In this document: piece after piece, positions 1 to 6,844 of the stretch
Layout of the letters: the number at the start of each line of letters is the position of its first letter
Position numbering within the stretch: position 1 is the first letter of the stretch
Assembly (NCBI GenBank): GCA_902767235.1
Contig: CACXGR010000063.1
Coordinates: 1 to 8,939, forward strand
DNA length: 8,939 nt
Origin: an uncultured Lachnospiraceae bacterium
GTDB lineage: Bacteria; Bacillota; Clostridia; Lachnospirales; Lachnospiraceae
Direction of reading: 5' to 3'
Notes under the pieces: model-generated
What the model was told of the DNA's origin: nothing
The model's database searches: none
The model's input: only the letters and a program-made list of their open reading frames with translations
Translations under genes and position numbers: made by a program

Positions 1-73
1 AGGGCTATAGCCAAACGGTAAGGCAGCGGACTCTGACTCCGTCATTCTGAAGGTTCGAATCCTTCTAGCCCTG
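1..73 (+). tRNA. tRNA-Gln, anticodon CUG
   Basis: A complete cloverleaf can be folded. The acceptor stem pairs 1-7 with 66-72 (AGGGCTA/TAGCCCT). The D arm is GCC/GGC. The anticodon stem 26-30 pairs with 38-42 around a seven-base loop whose centre, 33-35, is CTG, reading the glutamine codon CAG. The T stem 49-53 pairs with 61-65 and holds the usual TTCGAAT loop. Base 73 is G, the normal discriminator for tRNA-Gln. CCA is not encoded, so it must be added after transcription. The gene starts at the first base of the window, so its promoter, or any upstream tRNA in the same transcript, is not visible. Confidence 0.97.
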
Positions 74-84
74 CTAGATTTTAT

Positions 85-120
85 AGGCATTCAACACATG
101 TTGTTGAGTGCCTTTTTTTT
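85..120 (+). terminator. Intrinsic terminator of the tRNA-Gln transcript
   Basis: A 12-base-pair stem is formed by 85-96 and 102-113, with a single G-U wobble and a five-base loop (CATGT). It is followed directly by an uninterrupted T run to base 120. It lies 12 bases past the tRNA, so it most likely ends that transcript and insulates the downstream secreted-protein gene. Confidence 0.9.
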
Positions 121-338
121 GCCTTATTGATCGGCTTTACTAGCATTTATGGGATTCTTCTTTGCTCGTCATTCGTCATCTCTATATTGTCTTAGATACT
201 ACCGAATAGTTGGACACATCCCTTCGGTTATTGACAAGAAAAATCCCCCCAAAACGCCCTCGATACTGCACGAAATACACAAATGTAACCCCCCGGATTT
301 GTGCATTTTGCTAAATTTAAACAAATAATAAAATAATG
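121..338. other. Non-coding intergenic region
   Basis: I see no gene, RNA or mobile element here. Two C-rich runs (245-250 and around 289-294) sit in otherwise AT-rich DNA. A weak inverted repeat, CACAAAT at 278-284 and ATTTGTG at 297-303, flanks the second C run. A TTGACA at 231-236 has no convincing -10 box at normal spacing. The length suggests room for regulatory DNA in front of the amidase gene, but nothing is compelling. Confidence 0.5.
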
Positions 339-370
339 GTGACAAAATATTAAGAAAATGTTAATATTCT
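339..370 (+). promoter_or_regulatory. Candidate promoter with overlapping palindromic operator
   Basis: GTGACA at 339-344 and TAATAT at 362-367 are separated by 17 bases, fitting a sigma-A promoter with a moderate -10 box. A perfect 8-base inverted repeat, AATATTAA (346-353) and TTAATATT (361-368) with a 7-base spacer, covers the spacer and the -10 element, which is where a repressor would bind. The DNA is very AT-rich, so a chance repeat is possible. It lies 66 bases before the start codon of the secreted amidase gene. Confidence 0.4.
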
Positions 371-433
371 AGATAAGATATTACAATTCATTGGAGCAAA
401 TGATTACCGTCATCATGGAGATCGGAGGGGACT

Positions 434-2260
434 ATGAAAAAGCATACAGTCATCGCATTAGCATCGGCACTCACGATTGCGGCAGGAAGTATTTTTGCGG
501 CAGACGGTTTTGCCTCGACAGAGAGATCCGGCGAAAAGGACACCGGTATTTCTGCATCGGACACGAGCGGTGACAGCATTTCTTATGACGACGCCATCGC
601 GGAGCTGTACGCGCGAAGCACATCTATCTCAGATCAGGAAATTCTCGAAATTGCCCGCAAAATGAAACCGGACTGCACAGCCATCGAGGAAGAACTCGGC
701 GCGGATGCGGCGGATCAGATCATGAATGCCATCAATATCTATGAACAGAATAAAGCGGATCATCTTCTCGGCGACGAAAGCGCGCAGGAGAATGAAGATG
801 TCATGAGAGAATGGGAGAAGCAGGCGGCCTACACCAAGACGGGCATGGATGCTTCCCAGACGCTGACTGCGCTGATCCCCGGCTACACGGTCACTTCCTG
901 CAGCGAAGAAAACGGACAGATCCTCGTGGATGTGGACGAATGGATGACGGAAGGATATGTCGCGGGCGCTGACACGGATACAGAAAATGTCTCGGCTTAT
1001 CGCTATTATTTCACTGCAGTGCTGGAAAAGGACAAAGACGGAGGCTACGAAGTGGCGTCCGTGATCAATACGGACAAAAACTTTACCTGGATGGAGGACA
1101 TGGAAGTTCAGGAAGAGCAGTATGAGGGAGAAGAGGCGCAGCTCTTTGCAGAGACGGCTGAAGCCGGCGCATCCGACGCGGTATCGAGCGGCAGAGAAGG
1201 CCTGAAGACATCGTCCCTGAAGACGTACGGCGTCGCCGGCTACAATTACAATCCGGACAAGGCGATCGCCTACGCGGACAAATGGGCGACCTCCAGAAAC
1301 CCCGAATACAGGCAGTATCCCGGCGTTGACTGCTGCAATTTCGTTTCCCAGTGCCTGTATGCCGGCGGAATGCCCAAGAACAGCAGCTGGTATCCGGGCT
1401 CTTACGACTGGATCAACTGCACGGGCGCGATCTCCAACTTCAAGAAGTACGGCAAGTTCATGAGCGCCAGCGACGGAAATGTCCTGAAGGGCAATCCGGT
1501 ATATTACGACTGGAACAGCAACGGCGTGTATGACCACACCGCAATCTGCGTGGGAAGAAACAGCGCGGGCACACCCATCATCGACGCGCACACCGGCGAT
1601 CACTATCACGTGACATGGCGCCTGGGCAGAAACGGCAAGCGGGCGACAATCCAGCTCAGGGGGAGCGGATCATCGACAGACAGCCAGAATGCCGCGAAGT
1701 CGACCGTGGGCAAGTGGAAGAAAAAGAACGGCAAGTGGTATTACTACGACGCCAACGGCAAGCTCCACAAAGGCTGGCTCAAATATAAGAAGCAGACCTA
1801 TTATCTCAAGAAAAACGGACAGATGGCCACCGGCTGGCAGAAAGTCGGAAAGAGCTGGTACTATTTTGCCAAGAGCGGCGAGATGAGAAAAGGCTGGCTC
1901 AAACTCGGATCCAGAAAGTACTATCTCACGGATTCGGGCAATATGAAGACAGGCTGGCTCAAGAAGGACGGAAAGTGGTATTACATGTGCTCGGACGGCT
2001 ATGCGGTCACGGGATGGAAAAAGATCAAGGGCGATACCTACTACCTGAACAAGCAGGGTGTCATGCAGACCGGCCTGATCAAGATCGACGGCAAGAAGTA
2101 CTATTTTAACTCCGAAGGGCGCATGACGCTCGGATGGGTCACGGTGAAGGGGAAGAAATATTTCTTCAGCCCCTCGGCGGGCGGCAGAGCAGCCACCGGC
2201 GCGTGGGACATCAACAATGTGATCTATTACTTTAATGCGGAAGGTGTTCTGATCAGCTGA
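434..2260 (+). CDS. Secreted Amidase_6 protein with C-terminal cell-wall-binding repeats
   Basis: A 608-residue exported protein, probably a wall-associated cysteine amidase or peptidase. Residues 1-27 form a signal peptide (KK, then a hydrophobic core, with possible cleavage after A22 or A27). Residues ~30-245 are acidic and not recognised apart from a short segment around YRYYFTAVLEKD that looks like an extracellular beta-rich domain. Residues ~265-410 match Amidase_6: YNPDKAIAYADKWA, then DCCNFVSQCLYAGG with the likely nucleophile C300, then YDHTAICVG with H368, then DAHTGDHYHVTW (384-395). From residue ~425 to the end there are about nine ~20-residue aromatic repeats of the choline-binding/cell-wall-binding type. 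The start at 434 is set by GGAGGGG at 424-430. The stop lies 7 bases before the thioesterase start, which suggests co-transcription. The family assignment is firm; the substrate (peptidoglycan stem, other amide) is not shown. Confidence 0.9.
   Translation: MKKHTVIALASALTIAAGSIFAADGFASTERSGEKDTGISASDTSGDSISYDDAIAELYARSTSISDQEILEIARKMKPDCTAIEEELGADAADQIMNAINIYEQNKADHLLGDESAQENEDVMREWEKQAAYTKTGMDASQTLTALIPGYTVTSCSEENGQILVDVDEWMTEGYVAGADTDTENVSAYRYYFTAVLEKDKDGGYEVASVINTDKNFTWMEDMEVQEEQYEGEEAQLFAETAEAGASDAVSSGREGLKTSSLKTYGVAGYNYNPDKAIAYADKWATSRNPEYRQYPGVDCCNFVSQCLYAGGMPKNSSWYPGSYDWINCTGAISNFKKYGKFMSASDGNVLKGNPVYYDWNSNGVYDHTAICVGRNSAGTPIIDAHTGDHYHVTWRLGRNGKRATIQLRGSGSSTDSQNAAKSTVGKWKKKNGKWYYYDANGKLHKGWLKYKKQTYYLKKNGQMATGWQKVGKSWYYFAKSGEMRKGWLKLGSRKYYLTDSGNMKTGWLKKDGKWYYMCSDGYAVTGWKKIKGDTYYLNKQGVMQTGLIKIDGKKYYFNSEGRMTLGWVTVKGKKYFFSPSAGGRAATGAWDINNVIYYFNAEGVLIS
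1706..2260 (+). repeat. Tandem ~60-bp cell-wall-binding repeats
   Basis: This part of the amidase gene encodes about nine copies of a ~20-residue unit with the pattern GW-x-K-x-x-G-K-x-YY-(F/L)-x-x-x-G-x-M-x-T. The first copies (residues ~425-530) are very regular. Later copies drift: one has GL in place of GW near residue 548, one carries an insertion (SPSAGGRAATGAWD), and the last is incomplete (INNVIYYFNAEGVLIS). Such repeats bind choline or other wall-polymer ligands in Firmicutes, tethering the enzyme to the wall. The ligand here is not known. Repeat number is likely to vary between strains. Confidence 0.88.
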
Positions 2261-2267
2261 TCAGAAG

Positions 2268-2990
2268 ATGGTGAAGATGTATAGCTTTGACGGAAGAATT
2301 CGATACAGTGAGGTGGACAGGAGCCGGAGACTCACGGTGGAGAAGACGATCGACTATTTTCAGGACTGCTCTTCCTTCCAGTCGGAAGATCTGGGCGTCG
2401 GCCTCGACTATATGGAGAGAAATAAGTTCGCCTGGGTCGTCAACTACTGGCAGATCCGCTTTCTGAGAAGGCCCTGCATGGGCGAAAGCGTGAGGACGGG
2501 GACCGCCCCCTACGAGTTCAAGGGGATCATGGGAATGCGAAATTTCATGATGGAGACCCCGGAGGGCGAAAGACTGGCCGCCGCCAATTCCGTGTGGACG
2601 CTGCTGGATCTGGAGAAGATGTATCCCATGCGGATCCCGGCGGAGCTGAAGGACAAATACAAATTGTGCCCGAAGCTGGAGATGGACTACAAGCCCCGCA
2701 AGATCGCCGTTCCCGGGGGAGGGGGCGAGCGGATGCAGGAGCTGGAAGTGAAGTTCCATCATCTGGATACCAACCGGCACATGAACAACGCACAGTATGT
2801 GCACTTTGCGGCCATGTATCTCCCGGCCGACAGCGAAGTGAAAGAACTGCGGGTGGAGTACCGCAGACAGGCACTTCTGGGGGACAGGATCGAGCCGGTC
2901 CTCTATCACATCGAGGACAAAATATTGCTGACCTCCCTGAACGGAGAGGACGGCAGGCCCTATGCGGTGGTGGAGATGACCCTGCAGTAG
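2268..2990 (+). CDS. Acyl-ACP thioesterase (FatA/FatB-like, double hotdog)
   Basis: A 240-residue cytoplasmic enzyme expected to hydrolyse acyl-ACP and release free fatty acids. The opening RIRYSEVD and later YFQDCSSFQSEDLGVG (around residues 30-46) match the N-terminal hotdog of bacterial acyl-ACP thioesterases. The second hotdog carries HHLDTNRHMNNAQYV (164-178), where D167, N169 and H171 correspond to the D-x-N-x-H active-site set of the plant enzymes. RVEYRRQ (195-201) corresponds to the plant YRREC segment, with Gln in place of Glu. Length is normal for the bacterial form. Two starts are possible, 2268 or ATG 2277 (MYSFDGRIRYSEVD, which resembles family N-termini better). Neither has a good Shine-Dalgarno site, so translation is probably coupled to the upstream stop at 2258-2260. 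No transcription break is visible from the amidase gene. Confidence 0.9.
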   Translation: MVKMYSFDGRIRYSEVDRSRRLTVEKTIDYFQDCSSFQSEDLGVGLDYMERNKFAWVVNYWQIRFLRRPCMGESVRTGTAPYEFKGIMGMRNFMMETPEGERLAAANSVWTLLDLEKMYPMRIPAELKDKYKLCPKLEMDYKPRKIAVPGGGGERMQELEVKFHHLDTNRHMNNAQYVHFAAMYLPADSEVKELRVEYRRQALLGDRIEPVLYHIEDKILLTSLNGEDGRPYAVVEMTLQ

Positions 2991-3071
2991 GGATGAGGGA
3001 CAAGAAGAGAATATTTTGCAGCGACAATCGGGAAAATTGATCACAATAGATCGCAAGACGAAGGAGATGAC

Positions 3072-3911
3072 ATGAAACTAGGAGAACTGCAGACGCTCAG
3101 AGTGGAAAAGACAGTGCCGTTCGGCGTTTATCTGACCGGAGAGGATCCGGAGGAGGGAAGAGTACTGCTTCCCCGCTCCCAGGTACCTGCGGGGACGTCC
3201 GAGGGGGACGAGCTGGAAGTATTTCTCTATAAAGATTCCGAGGACAGGATGATCGCGACCCGCAGAAAGCCCAAGCTGATGCTGCACCAGGTCGGCTACC
3301 TGACCGTGCTCCAGGTGGGGAGGATCGGAGCCTTCCTTGACTGGGGACTGGACAAAGACCTCCTGCTCCCCTTCCATGAGCAGCCCCGCGAGAGGGTCAA
3401 AGAGGGACAGGAAGTGCTGGTGGCGGTCTACTTGGACAAGAGCGAGCGGCTCTGCGCGACCATGAACGTCTATCCCTATCTGAGCAAAGAGAGTCCCTAC
3501 AAGACCGGCGATCAGGTGACGGGCGTCGTCTACGAGACCAGCCGCAATTTCGGCGCATTCGTGGCGGTGGATAGCATGTTCTCCGCGTTGATCCCCAAGC
3601 GGGAACTGGTCAGGGATCTCAAGGTCGGCGACGTGGTCTCCGCCAGAGTGACCGCCGTCAAGCCGGACGGAAAGCTGGATCTGAGCATCCGCGAAAAAGC
3701 GCCGCTGCAGATGGACCGCGATATGGACCGGATCATGAACCGCATGAAGGACAACGGAGGTTTCCTCCCCTTCAATGACCGGGTGGCTCCGGAGATCATT
3801 CGCCTGGAGATGCAGATGAGCAAGAATGAATTCAAGAGAGCGGTGGGACACCTCTTAAAGCTCGGCAAAATAGAGATCGGCTCCGACGCCATCCGAATGA
3901 AACAGATGTAA
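3072..3911 (+). CDS. CvfB/YitL-family S1 RNA-binding protein
   Basis: A 279-residue protein with the CvfB architecture: repeated S1-like OB folds followed by a winged helix. Residues ~1-65 and ~67-130 are degenerate S1 modules, seen in VLLPRSQVP and GRIGAFLDWGLDKDLLLPF. Residues ~143-208 are a clear S1 domain (YKTGDQVTGVVYE, NFGAFVAVD, KVGDVVSARVTAVKPDGKLDLS). Residues ~220-279 (NGGFLPFNDRVAPEIIRLE, FKRAVGHLLKLGKIEI) form the C-terminal winged helix. In Staphylococcus and Streptococcus this family binds RNA and affects virulence-gene expression; its role in Clostridia is not well defined. The start is fixed by AAGGAG at 3061-3066. An 81-base gap separates it from the thioesterase, with no terminator or convincing promoter, so it may be the third gene of the same operon. 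An intrinsic terminator follows. Confidence 0.9.
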   Translation: MKLGELQTLRVEKTVPFGVYLTGEDPEEGRVLLPRSQVPAGTSEGDELEVFLYKDSEDRMIATRRKPKLMLHQVGYLTVLQVGRIGAFLDWGLDKDLLLPFHEQPRERVKEGQEVLVAVYLDKSERLCATMNVYPYLSKESPYKTGDQVTGVVYETSRNFGAFVAVDSMFSALIPKRELVRDLKVGDVVSARVTAVKPDGKLDLSIREKAPLQMDRDMDRIMNRMKDNGGFLPFNDRVAPEIIRLEMQMSKNEFKRAVGHLLKLGKIEIGSDAIRMKQM

Positions 3912-3917
3912 AGAGAT

Positions 3918-3952
3918 AAGAGTGAAGTGTGATGAGCGCTTCACTCTTTTTT
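3918..3952 (+). terminator. Intrinsic terminator after the CvfB-family gene
   Basis: A 12-base-pair stem pairs 3918-3929 with 3937-3948 (one G-U wobble) around a seven-base loop TGATGAG. It runs into a T tract at 3947-3952. It starts 6 bases after the stop codon and separates the amidase/thioesterase/CvfB unit from the next gene. Confidence 0.92.
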
Positions 3953-4114
3953 CTGTGTGCTTTTGGGTGAAAGCGTCCCACATATAGTAAAAAATACACA
4001 AAAATTTCATCTTGATTTATGGATTTTTTTACAATTATGGTCTAAAATATAAAAAATAGGTAATTTGATCGGACAGGTCAACTGTGGTTATTGAAGCGAA
4101 AGTGTGAGGGGGAC
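3953..4114 (+). promoter_or_regulatory. AT-rich leader and probable promoter of the CdaR/PucR-type regulator
   Basis: After the terminator about 160 bases of strongly AT-rich DNA precede the regulator gene. A -10-like TAAAAT lies at 4043-4048. At 17 bases upstream there is only a poor -35 match (TGGATT, 4020-4025), so a promoter is likely here but its exact position is not settled. GAGGGGG at 4106-4112 is the ribosome binding site for the ATG at 4115. I see no stable riboswitch-like fold. Confidence 0.4.
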
Positions 4115-5203
4115 ATGGTTTCAAATCAAGTATTGCAGAACACAATCGAAGGAATTAAGGAAATATCGCATCTCGAATTAGGGGTTATGGATGCGGAAGG
4201 AAGAGAAGTTGCGGTGACGGCGCCTGTCTTTGCCGATGCGTCGGGAGCGATCCCGGATTTCGCGGTATCGCCGGCGGATTCACAGTCGGCAGGACCCTAT
4301 CAGTTTTTTAAAGTGATGGACGAAGGGCAGCTTGAGTTCGTCATCGTCGTCTACGGCGAGACGGACAGCTCTCTTTTGATCGGCCGCATGGCGGCTTTCC
4401 AGCTCAAGGGCCTGATGAGCGCCTTCAAGGAGCGGTACGACAAGGACAGCTTCATGAAGAACCTGCTGCTGGACAACCTGCTGCTGGTGGACATCTACAG
4501 CCGCGCCAAAAAACTGCACATCGCAACGGACGCCCAGAGAGTGGTCCTGATCGTGGAGACGGGTCAGGAGCGCGACAGAAATGTGCTGGAAGTGGTGCAG
4601 GAATTCATAGGGTCGACCACAACGGATTTCGTGACGGCCGTAGATGAGAACAATGTCGTCGTCGTCAAGGACCTGACGGATGGGAGCAGGATCCGGGACA
4701 TCGAGAAGACGGCCAACGCCATCGACGAGCACCTGCACAAGAGCGGGATCACCGGGATCCGCATTTCCTACGGAACGGTGGTGGGCGAGATCAAGGAGGT
4801 GAGCCGCTCCTACAAGGAGGCCAAGATGGCGCTGGATGTCAGCCGGATCTTCTTCGAGGACCGCACAGTGATCGCCTACAATGAGCTGGGCATCGGCAGA
4901 CTGATCTACCAGCTGCCCATACCGCTGTGCAAGATGTTCATCCGCGAGATCTTCAAGGGCAAGAACCCGGAGGAATTCGATCAGGAGACCCTGACCACGA
5001 TCAATAAGTTCTTTGAGAACAGCCTGAATGTATCGGAGACGTCCAGACAGCTCTTCATACACCGGAACACGCTGGTGTACCGCCTGGATAAGCTTCAGAA
5101 GAGCACGGGACTGGATCTTCGGGTATTTGAGGACGCGATCACATTCAAGATCGCCCTGATGGTCGTCAAATACATGAAGTACATGAAACAGTTCGAATAC
5201 TAA
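4115..5203 (+). CDS. CdaR/PucR-type transcriptional regulator
   Basis: A 362-residue predicted DNA-binding regulator. The N-terminus (NQVLQNTIEGIKEIS, LELGVMDAEGREV) resembles the sugar-diacid recognition or PAS-like sensor domain of CdaR proteins. The middle (residues ~135-270) looks like the degenerate GGDEF-like domain of the PucR/CdaR group and has no GGDEF motif, so it should not make cyclic di-GMP. The C-terminus is a typical HTH_30: NKFFENSLNVSETSRQLFIH (297-316) followed by RNTLVYRLDKL (317-327). I chose ATG 4115 because GAGGGGG lies just before it. An in-frame TTG at 4091 would add eight residues but has no good site of its own. The effector is unknown, and no sugar-acid catabolic genes are nearby. 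The only adjacent downstream target candidate is the S41 protease gene 62 bases further on, which may be co-transcribed. Confidence 0.85.
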   Translation: MVSNQVLQNTIEGIKEISHLELGVMDAEGREVAVTAPVFADASGAIPDFAVSPADSQSAGPYQFFKVMDEGQLEFVIVVYGETDSSLLIGRMAAFQLKGLMSAFKERYDKDSFMKNLLLDNLLLVDIYSRAKKLHIATDAQRVVLIVETGQERDRNVLEVVQEFIGSTTTDFVTAVDENNVVVVKDLTDGSRIRDIEKTANAIDEHLHKSGITGIRISYGTVVGEIKEVSRSYKEAKMALDVSRIFFEDRTVIAYNELGIGRLIYQLPIPLCKMFIREIFKGKNPEEFDQETLTTINKFFENSLNVSETSRQLFIHRNTLVYRLDKLQKSTGLDLRVFEDAITFKIALMVVKYMKYMKQFEY

Positions 5204-5216
5204 ATCAGAAAGGAAC

Positions 5217-5249
5217 ATGCGTGAAGCGCGCCCCGGCAGGGGCGCGTGA
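5217..5249 (+). CDS. Possible 10-codon leader ORF ahead of the S41 protease
   Basis: AAAGGA at 5209-5214 is followed by ATG at 5217 and ten codons (MREARPGRGA) ending with TGA at 5247-5249, 16 bases before the protease start codon. It is in a different frame from the protease. Its coding span contains the whole 5227-5246 GC hairpin, so a translating ribosome would melt that structure. This looks like a leader peptide arrangement, but ten codons can easily occur by chance. Function is pure inference. Confidence 0.25.
   Translation: MREARPGRGA
5227..5246 (+). promoter_or_regulatory. Strong GC hairpin in the regulator-protease spacer
   Basis: CGCGCCCC (5227-5234) and GGGGCGCG (5239-5246) form a perfect eight-base-pair all-GC stem with a GGCA tetraloop. 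There is no T run after it, so it is not a standard intrinsic terminator. It sits between the regulator stop (5203) and the protease ribosome binding site GGAG (5257-5260). It may protect mRNA ends, pause polymerase, or tune translation of the protease. Confidence 0.75.
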
Positions 5250-5265
5250 TTGCGCTGGAGATTAA

Positions 5266-6540
5266 ATGGAAGAGTACACTGAAAATCAGCTGCATGAACA
5301 GAATCCGGACGCGGGCAGGAAGAGACGAAGAGCGGGACGCAGCGGCTTTCTCCCCGGTGTGATCATCGGTATCCTGATAACCGTTGTTGTTGTCGGGATC
5401 CTTTTTGCTGTGAGGGGAGGAAGTGCCGGGCTGCTGCTGGGCAATGGCGGCGGATCGGCTTCGGCGGTCAATGAGAAGGCCGTCGATAAGCTCAAGCTCC
5501 TCGAGCAGTATGTGGATTATTACTACTACAAGACCGACGAGGTCACGCCGGAGCAGAAAGAAAACGGCATGTACAAGGGACTCCTGAGTTCCCTTGGCGA
5601 TGTCTACTCCTGCTACTACACGCCGGAGGAGTACGAGCAGCTGACGCAGCAGACGGAAGGCATCTACAGCGGGATCGGCGCCTATGTCAGCAAGGACGTG
5701 GAGACCGGCGCCTGTGTGATCTCCGGCGTCATCAAGGATTCTCCGGCGGCCGCTTCCCAGCTGCGGGAAGGCGACATCATCTCTAAGGTGGATGACGAAG
5801 ACGTGATCGGCCTGGAACTGGATGAAGTCGTAGCCCGCATCCGCGGGGAGGAGGGGACGACGGTCAAGCTCACCATTGTCCGGGGAGGCGAGACGATCGA
5901 CCTGGAGATCATGAGAGCCAAGGTGAATTCTCCCACCGTGGATTCCAGGATGCTCGAAGACGGCATCGGCTATCTGCAGATCACGGAATTCGACAATGTC
6001 ACCGTCAGCCAGTTTGAGGAGAACATGGAGAGCCTGAAGTCGCAGGACATGAAGGGACTCATCATCGACCTGAGAGGCAATCCCGGCGGCAATGTGACCA
6101 GCGTCTGCGCCATTGCCGAGCAGCTTCTGCCCGAAGGCCTTGTCTTCTACATGGAGGACAAGAACGGAAAGAGAACGGAATATCCCTGCAAGGGGGCGGA
6201 TTTTGACCTGCCTCTGGTGGTCCTGACCAACGAATACAGCGCCAGCGCGGCGGAGATCCTCTCGGGCGCGGTCAAGGACGCGGGCATCGGCAAGCTCGTG
6301 GGCAAGAAGACCTTCGGCAAAGGCATCGTGCAGAACATCATTCCCCTCGAAGACGGGTCGGCCATCAAGCTCACCGTCGCCAACTACTACACGAGGGGCG
6401 GACATGACATCCATCTAAAGGGCATCGAACCGGACGTGGAAGTGGAGCTGGATGCTGACAAATATCTGGAGGACGAAACGGACACCCAGCTGGACAAGGC
6501 GGTCGAGGTCATGAAAGAAGAGATGTCGTCCGCCCGATAA
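5266..6540 (+). CDS. S41 family C-terminal processing protease (CtpA/Prc type), membrane anchored
   Basis: A 424-residue serine protease that should act outside the cytoplasmic membrane. Residues 1-27 are a cytoplasmic tail rich in Arg/Lys (RKRRRAGR). Residues 28-49 form one transmembrane helix acting as an uncleaved anchor. Residues ~70-130 are the S41 N-terminal helical region. Residues ~133-218 are a PDZ domain (IYSGIGAYV, SPAAASQLREGDIISKVD) that recognises substrate C-termini. The catalytic domain has GYLQITEF, LIIDLRGNPGGN and NEYSASAAE with likely nucleophile S327, then KKTFGKG with general base K352. The 25-residue Ser-Lys spacing is that of CtpA and Prc. The full catalytic set is present, so the enzyme should be active. 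The start follows GGAG (5257-5260), with an in-frame stop immediately upstream. Substrates cannot be read from the sequence; wall hydrolases or signalling proteins are usual for this family. Confidence 0.95.
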   Translation: MEEYTENQLHEQNPDAGRKRRRAGRSGFLPGVIIGILITVVVVGILFAVRGGSAGLLLGNGGGSASAVNEKAVDKLKLLEQYVDYYYYKTDEVTPEQKENGMYKGLLSSLGDVYSCYYTPEEYEQLTQQTEGIYSGIGAYVSKDVETGACVISGVIKDSPAAASQLREGDIISKVDDEDVIGLELDEVVARIRGEEGTTVKLTIVRGGETIDLEIMRAKVNSPTVDSRMLEDGIGYLQITEFDNVTVSQFEENMESLKSQDMKGLIIDLRGNPGGNVTSVCAIAEQLLPEGLVFYMEDKNGKRTEYPCKGADFDLPLVVLTNEYSASAAEILSGAVKDAGIGKLVGKKTFGKGIVQNIIPLEDGSAIKLTVANYYTRGGHDIHLKGIEPDVEVELDADKYLEDETDTQLDKAVEVMKEEMSSAR

Positions 6541-6566
6541 GGGATTTGAGAAAATATTGCGTCCGA

Positions 6567-6597
6567 TTGACAAAAATCGGCGGTTTCTGCGTATATT
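6567..6597 (+). promoter_or_regulatory. Candidate promoter of the small Cys protein/SPFH unit
   Basis: A consensus TTGACA at 6567-6572 is followed, after 19 bases, by TATATT at 6592-6597. The spacer is longer than ideal. A six-base inverted repeat, CCGATT (6563-6568) and AATCGG (6575-6580), overlaps the -35 box and could be an operator. No T run follows it, so it is not a terminator for the protease gene. The boxes lie about 50 bases before the start codon at 6646. Confidence 0.5.
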
Positions 6598-6645
6598 ATG
6601 GTAAAATAGTGATGGACGGCAAATGCTGTCTGCGGGAGAGATTCA

Positions 6646-6822
6646 ATGACGAACAGCTGCGACACCTGCGAGTTTAATGTCTATGACGAGGATTATGGCG
6701 AGTATATATGCGATGTGGACATGGATGAAGACGAATACATGCGCTTCTTGTCCGACAGACATGTACAATGCCCGTATTATCGCAACGGGGACGAATACAG
6801 AGTAGTGCGCAGTCAAATGTAA
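6646..6822 (+). CDS. Small four-cysteine protein, DUF6472-like
   Basis: A 58-residue acidic protein. The ribosome binding site GGGAG at 6634-6638 is well placed for ATG 6646. The sequence opens MTNSCDTCEFNVYDEDYGEY and has cysteines at 5, 8, 22 and 42, so one CxxC pair and two single cysteines could bind a metal such as zinc. The centre is rich in Asp and Glu (DVDMDEDEYMRF), and the C-terminal part has CPYYRNGDEY. From memory this resembles the short DUF6472 proteins of Lachnospiraceae; the function is unknown. There is no signal peptide or membrane segment, so it should be cytoplasmic. The SPFH/zinc-ribbon gene begins 22 bases after its stop with a strong ribosome binding site in the gap, pointing to one operon. 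It can also be read as a real gene because the reading frame has consistent codon use and a good start site. Confidence 0.85.
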   Translation: MTNSCDTCEFNVYDEDYGEYICDVDMDEDEYMRFLSDRHVQCPYYRNGDEYRVVRSQM

Positions 6823-6844
6823 AAGAAAACGAAGGAGGTAAACT

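Noticed and set aside
231..267. TTGACA as a promoter for the amidase gene
   Set aside because: No -10-like hexamer occurs at 16-19 bases. The nearest candidate, GATACT at 262-267, is 25 bases away.
629..1609. Long open frame on the minus strand inside the amidase gene
   Set aside because: It is a shadow of the GC-rich codon use of the real gene. It has low-complexity Val/Ala/Arg composition, no family resemblance, and lies wholly opposite a well-supported domain.
2251..2262. Perfect 12-base palindrome GATCAGCTGATC at the amidase stop codon
   Set aside because: It is short, has no loop and lies mostly in coding sequence. A chance palindrome made of two common codons is the simplest reading.
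4091..4114. TTG start for the CdaR/PucR-type regulator
   Set aside because: The ATG at 4115 has a GAGGGGG site just ahead, and the extra residues MKRKCEGD are translated from that site and do not look like protein sequence.
5200..6414. 404-residue minus-strand open frame opposite the S41 protease
   Set aside because: The protease strand has PDZ and full catalytic motifs. The antisense frame has none and no supported start site.
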